A DNA stretch of 64,000 nucleotides. Origin: Micromonospora chokoriensis (GTDB lineage: Bacteria; Actinomycetota; Actinomycetes; Mycobacteriales; Micromonosporaceae). The DNA lies in assembly GCF_000718555.1 (NCBI RefSeq), contig NZ_JOAN01000023.1:78195-142194 (forward strand), read 5' to 3'. The notes under the pieces are model-generated. The model was given only the letters and a program-made list of their open reading frames with translations, did not search any database and had not been told where the DNA came from. A program made the translations under genes and the position numbers. Shown one piece after another: positions 52,725 to 62,196 of the stretch. Numbering within the stretch: position 1 is the stretch's first letter; each line of letters begins with the position of its first letter.

Positions 52725-53153
52725 TTGATTTACATCGAGGGCATAGTTGATCAACATGGACAAGATGCTCTGAGCTGTCTGTTCGCCGGCATGGACGTCC
52801 GGTACGACCTGGGCGACGACCACCGGCTTGTCGGCACCCTGTGCCCGGACATGAAGTTGACGCTGGAGCGGCCCGACCCGGACGTCGTTACCGCGGTGAC
52901 TCGGTCGGCGGACCTGCTGCGTGCGGGCCGTGGGCTCCTGCTCGACCTCGTCGACCGCGCGGAGGTCCACGCCGCCGCGGCCGGGTGGACCGGACGGGTC
53001 AACACCGTCACCGCCCGCACGGACCGGGTGGACGTCGATGCGTCGCTCATCCGGCCCGACGGCTGCGTCGCCTGCGCCTTGCCTACCGGGGCAGTACCTC
53101 GACGCCACCAGCTGGTGCGTGCGCTGAGCACCTGGATCGGCCAACCGGCCTGA
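52725..53153 (+). pseudogene. C-terminal fragment of an aromatic FAD-dependent monooxygenase
   Basis: 142 codons open from a TTG. From about res 18 the sequence AGMDVRYDLGDDHRLVGTLCPD followed by RAGRGLLLDL, VDVDASLIRPDGCVAC and a short final helix matches the C-terminal thioredoxin-like domain of PgaE/RdmE-type flavin hydroxylases. The FAD-binding and substrate domains (about 350 residues) are absent, so it is a truncated relic beside the integrase vestige. It lies just upstream of the MMPL transporter gene. Confidence 0.6.
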
Positions 53154-53223
53154 GCGCCGCATTAACGGTCGTCTCAGATTCGCTCGGTACGAAGCAGGCA
53201 TCAGATGAGCGATGCAACCCGTC

Positions 53224-53229
53224 AGGAGG
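53224..53229 (+). promoter_or_regulatory. Ribosome binding site AGGAGG for the MMPL transporter
   Basis: AGGAGG is 6 nt before ATG 53236, which selects it over the in-frame start 24 nt upstream. Confidence 0.7.
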
Positions 53230-53235
53230 CTATTG

Positions 53236-55377
53236 ATGTCAGTCAGCGCAGCGCCGCCCAGGGAAGCGCCGCCCGGTCGGTTGGCAGGCCGGTGGGTGCC
53301 GTGGCTGGTGATTGGCTTGTGGTTGGCGCTGGCGGCGGTCATGGTGCCGTTGAGCGGAAAGTTGAGCTCGGTCACCACCGACAGCGCCGTGGACACCCTG
53401 CCGGCCAGTGCCGAGTCCACCAAGGTGGCGGTACTTGAGGACAGTCTCCCCGGCGGGGACGACAACACGTTCGTCTTCGTGTACCACCGCGCCGGCGGCA
53501 TGACCGACGTCGACCGCGCGACGGTCGAGCGCCACTACAACACCCTTGCCAAGCGGTACCCGCCGAAAGTGGCGGCGGCCGGCGAGGACGACGAGGGCCC
53601 ACCGACGAGACTCTCCACCGACGGCAAGGCGATGATGTTCACCCTCGACGTGAGCACGACCTACGGCGCACCGGAGGCCATCGTCGGCCCGTTGCGTGAC
53701 GCCGCGAAGGACCGCCCCATCGGCCTGGAACTCGACGTGACCGGCCCGGCCGCGATCGACGGCGACATGGACGCCGTCTTCGACGGCATCGACCTGCAGG
53801 TCTTCCTCACCACCGTTGTCGTCGTCACGCTCCTGCTCATCCTCACCTACCGCAGCCCGGTGTTGTGGTTCATCCCGCTGGTGGTCGTGGGCGCGGCCGC
53901 ACTGACCGCGATGGCGACCGTCTACCTGCTCGTCAAGGGCTTCGGCATCGTGGTCAACGACCAGAATTCGGCGCTGCTGACGATCCTGGTGTTCGGCGTC
54001 GGCACGGACTACGCGCTGTTGCTCATCGCTCGATATCGGGAGACACTGCGCCACCACGAGAACGTCCGGGTTGCGATGGTCCACGCGCTACGCGGCGCGG
54101 CACCGGCCATCGTCGCGTCCGCGGCCACCGTGGTCGCCGGCCTGCTCTGCCTGCTCGTCGCGGACCTGAACAGCACCAGCGGGTTGGGCCCGATCGGTGC
54201 GGCCGGCATCCTGTGCGCGCTGGTGGCCATGCTGACGCTGTTCCCGGCGGTACTCGTGGTGCTCGGCAGGCGGATCTTCTGGCCGGCAATCCCGCGGTTC
54301 AGCACGACCGTGCAGGAGAAGCCGGGGCTGTGGGGACGGCTTGGCACCGCCATCAGCCGCCGCCGTTGGGTGGCGACGCTCGGCTCGCTCGGAGTCCTCG
54401 GCGTTCTCGCCATCGGGCTGGCGGGCAACACCGGCGCCCTGCGGGAGCAGGACCAGTTCCTGTCCGCGCCGGAGTCGGTCACCGGCTTCACCGTTCTCCG
54501 CCAGCACTTCCCGGAGCTCGGCGGCCAGCCGATGACGATCTTCACGCGGCCGGCGTACCAGGAGCGGGTGCTCGACATCGTCAAGGGCACTCACGGTGTG
54601 GCCCTGGCCGTCCCGGGTCAGACCAGTGGTGGCTGGGCCGACATCTCTGTGTTTCCGACGGACGCGCCGGACACTGTCGCGGAGTACGACACGATCAAGC
54701 GGGTGCGCACCGCCGTGCACGCGGTGAGCGGGGCGGAGGCGATCGTCGGCGGGCCGAGTGCGGAGAACCTCGACACCGAGGTGACCACCAGCCGCGACGA
54801 GAAGCTGGTGATCCCGCTGGTGCTCGCCGTCGTCCTGATCATTCTCGGGCTGCTGCTGCGCGCGATCGTGGCCCCCCTGGTCCTGATGGCCACCGTGATC
54901 GTCTCATTCGCCGCGGCCTTCGGCGGCAGCGTGTTCGTCTTCGACACGATCCTCGGGTTCAAAGGTATCGACTATTCGGTGCCGCTACTGGCATTCCTGT
55001 TCCTGGTGGCGCTCGGCGTCGACTACAACATCTTCCTGGCCAGCCGGGCCCGGGAGGAGACCGTGCGTCTCGGCACCAGAGAGGGCATGCTCAAAGCCCT
55101 CTCCGCCACCGGTGGCGTCATCACCTCGGCAGGCGTGGTCCTGGCGGCCACGTTCGCGGTCCTCGCCACACTTCCGCTGGTGATGCTGATCGAGGTCGGG
55201 TTCCTGGTCGCCTTCGGCGTGCTGCTCGACGCCCTGCTGGTGCGGTCGGTCCTGGTGCCCGCCCTCACCCTGCTGATCGGCCGGCGGATCTGGTGGCCGA
55301 GCCGGCTGTCCCGTCCGACGGTGGAGCCGCCGGGCGGTCAACAATCGCTCGCCGTCGACGAGGAGCCCGCGCGGTAA
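53236..55377 (+). CDS. MMPL/RND-family transporter
   Basis: 713 residues with about twelve membrane helices in two repeats of one helix, an extracytoplasmic loop domain (about res 50-180 and 410-520) and five helices. The signature segments FGVGTDYALLLIARYRE in the first half and VALGVDYNIFLASRAREE in the second carry the conserved Asp-Tyr pair of the proton relay. MMPL proteins move lipids, siderophores or drugs using proton-motive force. A convergent two-component system lies downstream and may regulate it. A stem-loop terminator follows the stop. Confidence 0.93.
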   Translation: MSVSAAPPREAPPGRLAGRWVPWLVIGLWLALAAVMVPLSGKLSSVTTDSAVDTLPASAESTKVAVLEDSLPGGDDNTFVFVYHRAGGMTDVDRATVERHYNTLAKRYPPKVAAAGEDDEGPPTRLSTDGKAMMFTLDVSTTYGAPEAIVGPLRDAAKDRPIGLELDVTGPAAIDGDMDAVFDGIDLQVFLTTVVVVTLLLILTYRSPVLWFIPLVVVGAAALTAMATVYLLVKGFGIVVNDQNSALLTILVFGVGTDYALLLIARYRETLRHHENVRVAMVHALRGAAPAIVASAATVVAGLLCLLVADLNSTSGLGPIGAAGILCALVAMLTLFPAVLVVLGRRIFWPAIPRFSTTVQEKPGLWGRLGTAISRRRWVATLGSLGVLGVLAIGLAGNTGALREQDQFLSAPESVTGFTVLRQHFPELGGQPMTIFTRPAYQERVLDIVKGTHGVALAVPGQTSGGWADISVFPTDAPDTVAEYDTIKRVRTAVHAVSGAEAIVGGPSAENLDTEVTTSRDEKLVIPLVLAVVLIILGLLLRAIVAPLVLMATVIVSFAAAFGGSVFVFDTILGFKGIDYSVPLLAFLFLVALGVDYNIFLASRAREETVRLGTREGMLKALSATGGVITSAGVVLAATFAVLATLPLVMLIEVGFLVAFGVLLDALLVRSVLVPALTLLIGRRIWWPSRLSRPTVEPPGGQQSLAVDEEPAR

Positions 55378-55400
55378 CGGTGAGCGCGGCGGCACGGACG

Positions 55401-55440
55401 AGATCCGGGACGGGGACTAAGGCCCGTCCCGGATCTTCTC
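55401..55440. terminator. Perfect stem-loop terminator after the MMPL gene
   Basis: AGATCCGGGACGGG (55401-55414) pairs exactly with 55423-55436 around GACTAAGG, with TCTC after it. It is placed 23 nt after the MMPL stop, ahead of the convergent histidine kinase. Confidence 0.8.
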
Positions 55441-55456
55441 GTGGGCCCGACGGTCG

Positions 55457-55622
55457 CCGCCCCTTGGTCCTGCGCCGTGCGACCGGGGCTGGGTCGGCGC
55501 ACCGCGGTGTCCTGCCCCGACGGTGAGCCGCGCAAGGCCATGCCTGAGGGCCGCCGTCCCTTGTCCTGCGCCGCCGGGGCGGGTCAGCGCACTGCGGTGT
55601 CCTCCCCGGCGGTGAGCCGCGC
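55457..55622. repeat. Imperfect tandem duplication of the histidine kinase 3' end
   Basis: The segment around 55457-55533 resembles 55553-55622: both contain TCCTGCGCCG, a GCGGTGTCCT block and CGGTGAGCCGCGC. The second copy includes the kinase stop codon; the first lies beyond it, so the 3' end of the gene was partly duplicated outward. Confidence 0.65.
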
Positions 55623-57035
55623 GATCGGGGCGGGCGGGGCCGCGGCCGGAAGGTCGACCCGAAGCAGCGCGCCACCGCGTACGGAGCGGGCGACGGTGGC
55701 CCGGCCGCCGTGGGCGTCGACGACCCGTTGCACGATCGACAGCCCCAGACCGGATCCCGGCAACGCCCGGGCGCTGTCGGCACGGTAGAACCGGTCGAAC
55801 ACCCGCGGTACGTCGGCGGCGTCGATGCCCGGCCCGGCGTCGTCGACCTCGAGCACCGCCGACGCGCCCTCGGCACTCAGCCGGACCTGGACCGGCTGGT
55901 CCGCGGGGGACCACTTGCCGGCGTTGTCGATGAGGTTGAGCACCGCCCGTTGGAGCGCAGCGGGACGCCCGCTCACCCAGACGGAGGTGACGTCGAGCGC
56001 GACCTCGATGTCGGGCACCCGGGAACGCGCCCGGGTCGCGGCGGCCACCACCACGTCGGCGAGGTCGAGCAACTCGGTGCTCTCGTCGGTGACGTCACCG
56101 CGCGCCACCTCGGTCAGCTCGGCGGCAAGGGTGCTCAACTCGGCCACCTGGGCGCCGAGATCGTTGAGCAACCGGGTCCGGCTCTCCGCCGACAGTGCGC
56201 TGTCCAGGGTGCCGCGCCGATCGAGCCGGATCAGCAGCTCGACGTTGAGGCGCAGGCTGGTGAGCGGGGTCTTGAGCTCGTGGGCGGCGTCCTCGGCGAG
56301 CAGCCGCTGGGCCCGCCGGGAGTCCCGGAGCGCGGCGAGCATCTCGTTGATCGACTGGATCAGCCTCCGGATCTCCCCACCGCCCTCATCCGGGATGTCG
56401 GCGTCGAGAACCCGGGTGTGCGCGACACGTACCGCGGCGGCGGTCAGCCGGTCGATCGGTGCCAGCCCGGCCCGCGCCACGGCCCGCCCGACAAGGGCGC
56501 CGCCAACCACGCAGAGCAACCCGATCAGCAACATCCCGAACCCGAACCGGTTGATCGGGCTGTCGTCGGCGACGCGGGCCACCTGGACCGCGCCGTCGCC
56601 CGCCCGCAGCGTGTAAATGCGGTAGCCGTCCTCGTCGCTGTCGTTCGACTCCATCAGGTCAGCCGACGCGCCCTGCGCCACGCGCCCGGCGTGCGCGCTG
56701 ACCGGGGGCAGCGCGGGTTGGCCGGCCGGCGTCCGGGTCGAGCCGTCGGGCAGGATGACCCGTACCAGCCGACCGGACCCGGGGTACGGCGGTAGCTGGA
56801 CCTGCGCCACACCGGCGTGCTCCGCGTCCGTCGCCAGGACACGGGAGTCGGCGCGCAGCTGATCCTCGGCGGTGTCCTGCAGCTCCCAGTCCATCAGCTC
56901 GCTGGCCACCTGGAAGGCCACGAACACGCTGACCGCGATGGCCGTCGCCGCGATCACCGTCAGCCTGCTCCGCAGGGACCGCCGGCGCCACCATCGGGTC
57001 AGCCGGCGCGGCTCCCGGCCGGCGGGCCTGCTCAC
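55584..57035 (-). CDS. Sensor histidine kinase
   Basis: 483 residues from GTG 57035, overlapping the response regulator stop by 4 nt. Helices at about res 24-45 and 165-185 flank an extracytoplasmic sensor loop of about 120 residues; a HAMP region follows, then the HisKA box [14 protein letters not shown] (His252) and the ATPase domain with N-box [14 protein letters not shown] and GSGLGLSIV. The kinase should autophosphorylate and pass phosphate to the upstream OmpR-type regulator. The signal is unknown; the nearby MMPL exporter is a candidate target. Confidence 0.93.
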   Translation of the reverse strand: MSRPAGREPRRLTRWWRRRSLRSRLTVIAATAIAVSVFVAFQVASELMDWELQDTAEDQLRADSRVLATDAEHAGVAQVQLPPYPGSGRLVRVILPDGSTRTPAGQPALPPVSAHAGRVAQGASADLMESNDSDEDGYRIYTLRAGDGAVQVARVADDSPINRFGFGMLLIGLLCVVGGALVGRAVARAGLAPIDRLTAAAVRVAHTRVLDADIPDEGGGEIRRLIQSINEMLAALRDSRRAQRLLAEDAAHELKTPLTSLRLNVELLIRLDRRGTLDSALSAESRTRLLNDLGAQVAELSTLAAELTEVARGDVTDESTELLDLADVVVAAATRARSRVPDIEVALDVTSVWVSGRPAALQRAVLNLIDNAGKWSPADQPVQVRLSAEGASAVLEVDDAGPGIDAADVPRVFDRFYRADSARALPGSGLGLSIVQRVVDAHGGRATVARSVRGGALLRVDLPAAAPPAPIARLTAGEDTAVR

Positions 57036-57763
57036 GGAGGAGTCTCCCGCAACGTGTATCCCAGGCCGCGCAGCGTGTAGATCAATCGCGGCTCACCCTC
57101 AGCCTCCATCTTGCGGCGCAGGTAGCTCACGTACACCTGGAGGTTGTTGGCGGTGGCGCTCATGTCGAAGCCCCAGATCGCCTCGAACAGCGCGTCGCGG
57201 GTCAAGACCCGGGTCGCGTTGCGCAGGAGGACCTGCAGAAGGGAGAACTCGGTCCGGGTCAAGCGCAGCGGCCGCCCGCCACGCCACGCCTCGAACCTGT
57301 CGGGATCGACCCGGACGTCGGCGAACGACAGGATCTGCGACTCCCCGTCGGCCGGCGTGCGCCGGCGCAGCAGGGCCCGCACCCGGGCCAGCAACTCCTC
57401 GGTGGCGAACGGCTTGGGCAGGTAGTCGTCGGCGCCCGCGTCGAGCCCCGCGACCCGGTCGGAGACCTGGTCACGGGCGGTCAGCATCAGCACCGGCAGA
57501 TCCCGACCCGCGGCCCGCAACCGCCGGCAGGTCTCCAACCCGCCGAGGCGGGGCATCATCACGTCGAGGATCAGCAGATCCAGTGTGTCACCGCCGGCCT
57601 CACCGACCCCGTCGAGCACGGCGAGACCGTTGGCGACGGTGCTCGTGTCGTAACCCTCGACCCGGAGCACCCGCTCCAGCGACTCACGGATGGCCGCGTC
57701 ATCATCCGCGATCATGATCCGCACGCCGGACCGCCCCCTTCCAGTCGATGCTTTTCCGCTCAT
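57032..57763 (-). CDS. OmpR-family response regulator
   Basis: 243 residues. Receiver domain with the acidic pair near res 20-22 (ADDD), phospho-acceptor Asp67 in LLILDVMMP, the conserved Thr in LMLTARD and Lys in LPKPF; the winged-helix domain (about 150-240) has [13 protein letters not shown] and [16 protein letters not shown] 57763 is the first start with downstream conservation, although the first 13 residues are variable. It is transcribed first in the two-gene operon with the kinase. Confidence 0.93.
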   Translation of the reverse strand: MSGKASTGRGRSGVRIMIADDDAAIRESLERVLRVEGYDTSTVANGLAVLDGVGEAGGDTLDLLILDVMMPRLGGLETCRRLRAAGRDLPVLMLTARDQVSDRVAGLDAGADDYLPKPFATEELLARVRALLRRRTPADGESQILSFADVRVDPDRFEAWRGGRPLRLTRTEFSLLQVLLRNATRVLTRDALFEAIWGFDMSATANNLQVYVSYLRRKMEAEGEPRLIYTLRGLGYTLRETPP

Positions 57764-58063
57764 GGTCGCCGATCAACCTGAGGCCAGGATTAACGCGTCG
57801 CTGGGGACCGCGCTCTTACGGAAACCTAAGAATGGAACCGACCGTCGGCTCAGGAGCAGGGGGAGGACAGACGACCAGCATCGCACCCGGCAACCAGACA
57901 GTGGATCCTCCACGCCGGTCACGGGCGCTCGGCGTCCCCAGGTGGCTCCCGCGCCCAACCCTCAGCGGCGACCCGGGAGAGGTCACCCTGCCCTAGGGAA
58001 CCTGACCGGTGACCCCACGACCGTCACGCTCTACCTGGCCACCGCCGACGGCCTGCCGCCTAG
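57764..58063. other. Intergenic stretch between response regulator and integrase relic
   Basis: 300 bp with no supported gene. It should carry the promoter of the two-component operon (around 57770-57840, where the sequence is locally AT-richer), but no boxes or direct repeats were clear enough to call. Confidence 0.35.
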
Positions 58064-58351
58064 CGCTCGAAGTTCAACCCCGGAGTCTGGAAGCGCGCCA
58101 TCCGGGCCGCCGGCATCCCCGACGACCGCCACAACGGCATGCACGTCCTGCGGCACACATACGCCTCGGTCCTCCTGGACGCCAGGGAGAGCGTCAAGGC
58201 ACTGTCGACGTACCTGGGCCACACTGACCCCAGGTTCACCCTGCGGACCTACACGCATCTCCTACCGACCAGCGAGGACCGAACGCGGCGCGCCATCGAC
58301 ACCGCGTTCGGCGAGAACCAGGCCGCCAATGACAGCTCGGAAGCCGGTTGA
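58064..58351 (+). pseudogene. C-terminal fragment of a phage-type tyrosine integrase
   Basis: An in-frame TAG at 58061 precedes about 95 codons that read KFNPGVWKRAIRAAGI, then MHVLRHTYAS, YLGHTDPRFTLRTYTHLLP. HxLRH, LGH and the catalytic Tyr of TYTH are the C-terminal catalytic motifs of tyrosine recombinases. The N-terminal two-thirds, including the first catalytic Arg, are absent. It ends 64 nt from the metH stop, so a prophage or integrative element may once have used this locus. A second vestige lies at 52.6 kb. Confidence 0.75.
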
Positions 58352-58415
58352 CGGCCTGGTTCTGGCTCAGCGAACCCCAAACGACCGCAGGTGCAGGTCA
58401 GGGCACCTGCACCCG

Positions 58416-61400
58416 TTACTTGGCGTTGAAGTAGCTCGCCTCCGGGTGGTGGACCACGATCGCGTCGGTGGCCTGCTCCGGCATGAGCTGGAACTCCTCG
58501 GACAGCTCGACCCCGATCCGGGCCGCGCCGAGCAGATCCATGATCTTCGCCCGGTCCTCCAGGTCGGGGCAGGCCGGGTAGCCGAACGCGTACCGGCAGC
58601 CCCGGTAGTCGTTGTGCAGGATGCCGGCCAGGTCGGCCGGGTCGTCGTGCCCCAGCGGACGGCCGTCGGGAAGGGTCATCTCGGCGCGGATGCGCTGGTG
58701 CCAGTATTCAGCGAGGGCCTCGGTGAGCTGCACGGAGAGCCCGTGCACCTCCAGGTAGTCGCGGTACTCGTTGCGGGCGAACAGCTTCGCCGCGTACTCG
58801 CTGACTGGCTGGCCGACGGTGACCAGTTGCAGCGCGACCACATCGAGCTGGTCGCCCTGGGGCTTGAAGAAGTCCGCCAGGCAGAGCCGTCGCTCCTGCC
58901 GTTGCCGGGGGAAGGAGAACCGGGCGCGCTCCGCGTGCCCGTTCTCGTCGAGCACCACCAGGTCATTACCTTCGGAGTACGCGGGGAAGTAGCCGTAGAC
59001 CACGGCTGCCTCAAGGACCTGGTCGGCGATCAGCCGGTCCAGCCAGTACCGCAGGCGCGGCCGGCCTTCGGTCTCGACCAGCTCCTCGTAGGAGGGTCCG
59101 CCGCCGCCCCGGACGCCGCGCAGCCCCCACTGCCCGGAGAAGGTGGCCCGCTCGTCGAGCAGCGCCGCGTAGTCGGCCATCGGCACGCCCTTGACCACCC
59201 GGGTGCCGAAGAACGGCGGGGTGGGCACCGCCACGTCCGCGGCCACGTCGGAGCGGACCGAGGAGTCGTGCAGCTCCGGCAGTGACGTGGTGACCATCGT
59301 GCGCTGCCGTTCGCGGCGTGCCCGCCGGGCCGCGAGGGCTGCCTCCCGCTCCGGGTCGATCACCGGGGCGCCACCGCGCTTGGCGGTCATCACCCTGTCC
59401 ATCAGGGACAGACCCTCGAACGCGTCCCGCGCGTAGTGCACCTGCCCGGGGAAGGCCGAGCGCAGGTCGTCCTCGACGTACGCGCGGGTCAGCGCCGCCC
59501 CACCCAGCAGGACGGGCCACCGTTCGGCGACCCCGCGGGTGGCCATCTCGGCCAGGTTCTCCTTCATGATGACGGTGCTCTTCACCAGCAGCCCGGACAT
59601 GCCGATCGCGTCGGCACGGTGCTGCTCGGCGGCGTCGAGGATGGCGCTGATCGGCTGCTTGATGCCGATGTTCACCACCTCGTAGCCGTTGTTGGAAAGG
59701 ATGATGTCGACCAGGTTCTTGCCGATGTCATGCACGTCGCCGCGCACGGTGGCGAGCACGATGCGGCCCTTGCCGCCGTCCTCCGCGGTCTCCATGTGCG
59801 GTTCCAGGTAGGCCACCGCGGTCTTCATCACCTCGGCGGACTGCAGCACGAACGGCAACTGCATCTGGCCGGAGCCGAACAGCTCACCGACCACCTTCAT
59901 GCCATCCAGCAGGATGTCGTTGATGATCGACAACGGGGACCGGCCACCAGCCATCGCCTCGTCCAGGTCGGCCTCCAGGCCGTTGCGCTCACCGTCGATG
60001 ATCCGCCGCTTGAGCCGCTCGTCCAGCGGCAACGCCGCCAGCTCCTGGGCCCGGCTGGCCCGGGCGCTTGTCACGTCGACGCCCTCGAAGAGCTCCAGGA
60101 AACGCTGCACCGGGTCGTACCCCTCGCGACGCCGGTCGTACACCAGGTCCAGGGCGACCTCGCGCTGCTGGTCGGGGATCTTCGACATCGGCAGGATCTT
60201 GCTGGCGTGCACGATCGCCGACGTCAGGCCGGCCTGCACGCACTCGTGCAGGAACACCGAGTTGAGCACCTGCCGAGCCGCTGGGTTGAGCCCGAAGGAG
60301 ATGTTCGAGATGCCCAGGGTGAAGTTGACGCCCGGGTAGCGGTGGGCGATCTCCCGGATCGCCTCGATCGTCTCGATGCCGTCGCGGCGGGTTTCCTCCT
60401 GCCCGGTGGCGATCGGGAAGGTCAGCGCGTCGATCAGGATGTCGGAGCGGTCCATGCCCCACCGGCCGGTCAGGTCGTCGATCAGCCGGGCCGCGACCCG
60501 AACCTTCCACTCCTGGGTACGGGCCTGCCCCTCCTCGTCGATGAGCAGCGCCACCACCGCCGCGCCGTGCTCACGGACGATCGGCATCACCCGCGCGTAG
60601 CGGGAGTCGGGGCCGTCGCCGTCCTCGAAGTTCACCGAGTTGACCACGCAGCGGCCGCCGAGCATCTCCAACCCGGCCTCGACCACGTTCGGCTCGGTGG
60701 AGTCCAGCATGATCGGCAGGGTCGACGCGGTGGCGAACCGGCCGGCCAGCTCCCGCATGTCCTGCGTGCCGTCGCGGCCGACGTAGTCCACGCAGAGGTC
60801 GAGCAGGTGTGAGCCGTCGCGCGCCTGACTGCGGGCGATCTCCACACAGGCCCGCCAGTCGCTGGCGAGCATCGCCTCCCGGAACGCCTTCGAGCCGTTG
60901 GCGTTGGTCCGCTCCCCCACCATCAGCACCGACGCGTCCTGGGCGAACGGCACCGGGTGGTACACCGAGGAGACACCCGCCTCGTGCCGGGGCTCGCGGG
61001 CCGGGGCGGAGACGCCGTGCAGCCGCTCCGCCAGCACCCGGATGTGCTCCGGGGTGGTGCCGCAGCAGCCACCGATCAGCCCTACGCCGTACTCGGTGAT
61101 GAACCGCTCCAGGGCGTCGGCCAGCTCCACGGGAGTCAGCGGGAAGTACGCCCCGTCGGCGGTCAGCACCGGCAGGCCGGCGTTCGGCATCACCGACAGT
61201 CGGATGCGGGAGTGCTGCGACAGGTAGCGCAGGTGCTCGCTCATCTCGGCCGGGCCGGTCGAGCAGTTGAGCCCGATCAGGTCCACGCCCAGCGGCTCGA
61301 TCGCGGCGAGGGCCGCACCGATCTCGCTGCCGACAAGCATGGTGCCGGTGGTTTCCACGGCCACGTGACAGATGATCGGCACCGGCTGGCCCAGCTCGGC

Positions 61401-61931
61401 CATCGCCCGCTTCGACCCGACCACGGCCGCCTTGACCTGGAGCAGGTCCTGGCAGGTCTCGATGATCAGCGCGTCCGCGCCGCCGACGATCAGACCCGCG
61501 GCGTTCTCCTGATAGGCGTCGCGCAGGGTCGAGTAGTCGGCGTGCCCGAGGGTGGGCAGCTTGGTGCCCGGCCCGATCGAGCCGAGCACGAACCGGGGCC
61601 GCTGCGGGGTGCTGGCCGCGTCGGCGGCCTCCCGCGCGATCCGGGCGCCCGCCTCGGACAACTCGCGGATGCGGTGCGGGATGTCGTACTCGGCGAGGTT
61701 GGCGAGGTTGGCGCCGAATGTGTTGGTCTCCACGCAGTCGGCGCCGACGGCCAGGTACGCGTCGTGTACCCCGCGCACCACGTCCGGGCGCGTGACGTTG
61801 AGGATCTCGTTGCACCCCTCCAGCCCGTCGAAGTCGTCGAGCGTGAGGTCCGCGGCCTGCAGCATCGTGCCCATCGCGCCGTCGGCGATGAGAATTCGAT
61901 TGGCCAGCACATCCATCAATGAAGTCCGCAC
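58416..61931 (-). CDS. metH: Cobalamin-dependent methionine synthase
   Basis: 1171 residues, near full length for MetH. In order: homocysteine-binding barrel (res 1-320, with the zinc cysteines in GLIGGCCGTT), pterin-binding barrel for methyltetrahydrofolate (about 340-610), cap and cobalamin-binding domain with DVHDIGKN (His734 is the axial ligand) and the later SGLLVKS, and a C-terminal AdoMet activation domain (about 900-1171). It transfers the methyl group from 5-methyl-THF to homocysteine. GTG 61931 is the first start compatible with the family N-terminus. No cobalamin riboswitch was evident in the 160 bp upstream. Confidence 0.97.
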   Translation of the reverse strand: MRTSLMDVLANRILIADGAMGTMLQAADLTLDDFDGLEGCNEILNVTRPDVVRGVHDAYLAVGADCVETNTFGANLANLAEYDIPHRIRELSEAGARIAREAADAASTPQRPRFVLGSIGPGTKLPTLGHADYSTLRDAYQENAAGLIVGGADALIIETCQDLLQVKAAVVGSKRAMAELGQPVPIICHVAVETTGTMLVGSEIGAALAAIEPLGVDLIGLNCSTGPAEMSEHLRYLSQHSRIRLSVMPNAGLPVLTADGAYFPLTPVELADALERFITEYGVGLIGGCCGTTPEHIRVLAERLHGVSAPAREPRHEAGVSSVYHPVPFAQDASVLMVGERTNANGSKAFREAMLASDWRACVEIARSQARDGSHLLDLCVDYVGRDGTQDMRELAGRFATASTLPIMLDSTEPNVVEAGLEMLGGRCVVNSVNFEDGDGPDSRYARVMPIVREHGAAVVALLIDEEGQARTQEWKVRVAARLIDDLTGRWGMDRSDILIDALTFPIATGQEETRRDGIETIEAIREIAHRYPGVNFTLGISNISFGLNPAARQVLNSVFLHECVQAGLTSAIVHASKILPMSKIPDQQREVALDLVYDRRREGYDPVQRFLELFEGVDVTSARASRAQELAALPLDERLKRRIIDGERNGLEADLDEAMAGGRSPLSIINDILLDGMKVVGELFGSGQMQLPFVLQSAEVMKTAVAYLEPHMETAEDGGKGRIVLATVRGDVHDIGKNLVDIILSNNGYEVVNIGIKQPISAILDAAEQHRADAIGMSGLLVKSTVIMKENLAEMATRGVAERWPVLLGGAALTRAYVEDDLRSAFPGQVHYARDAFEGLSLMDRVMTAKRGGAPVIDPEREAALAARRARRERQRTMVTTSLPELHDSSVRSDVAADVAVPTPPFFGTRVVKGVPMADYAALLDERATFSGQWGLRGVRGGGGPSYEELVETEGRPRLRYWLDRLIADQVLEAAVVYGYFPAYSEGNDLVVLDENGHAERARFSFPRQRQERRLCLADFFKPQGDQLDVVALQLVTVGQPVSEYAAKLFARNEYRDYLEVHGLSVQLTEALAEYWHQRIRAEMTLPDGRPLGHDDPADLAGILHNDYRGCRYAFGYPACPDLEDRAKIMDLLGAARIGVELSEEFQLMPEQATDAIVVHHPEASYFNAK

Positions 61932-62100
61932 CCGATCAGGTTAGTGCGATTCGGCCACACACCACGACCTCTCTCGAGCGATCCCCTATTGTGTCACCGG
62001 GATCACCCTGTCTGGTTCGTTCGGGTATGACCGGCTGCCAGAGCGGCCGACCGGCGCGGCCGACGGGCCGCACCCTCGCCCGGCACGTAGGCTGACGGAC

Positions 62101-62196
62101 GTGAAGGACAACAGGGACGCCGCCGTGCCCCACGGTATGACGACCGGGCACGGTCCCGGCGCCAGCCGCGACGAGCAGGGTGAGGTGACGGCGTGA
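62101..62196 (+). CDS. Possible 31-codon leader ORF coupled to the PAC2 gene
   Basis: GTG 62101 opens 31 codons ending in TGA that overlaps the next start (GTGA). TAGGCT lies 9 nt before the GTG, which looks like a -10 box and would give a nearly leaderless transcript. Its sequence is polar (MKDNRDAAVPHGMTTG...) and matches no family I know, so it may serve only translational coupling. Confidence 0.35.
   Translation: MKDNRDAAVPHGMTTGHGPGASRDEQGEVTA

Noticed and set aside
61932..62100. Cobalamin riboswitch upstream of metH
   Set aside because: No B12-box-like conserved core was recognisable in the short upstream region, and the metH start lies close to the divergent gene.
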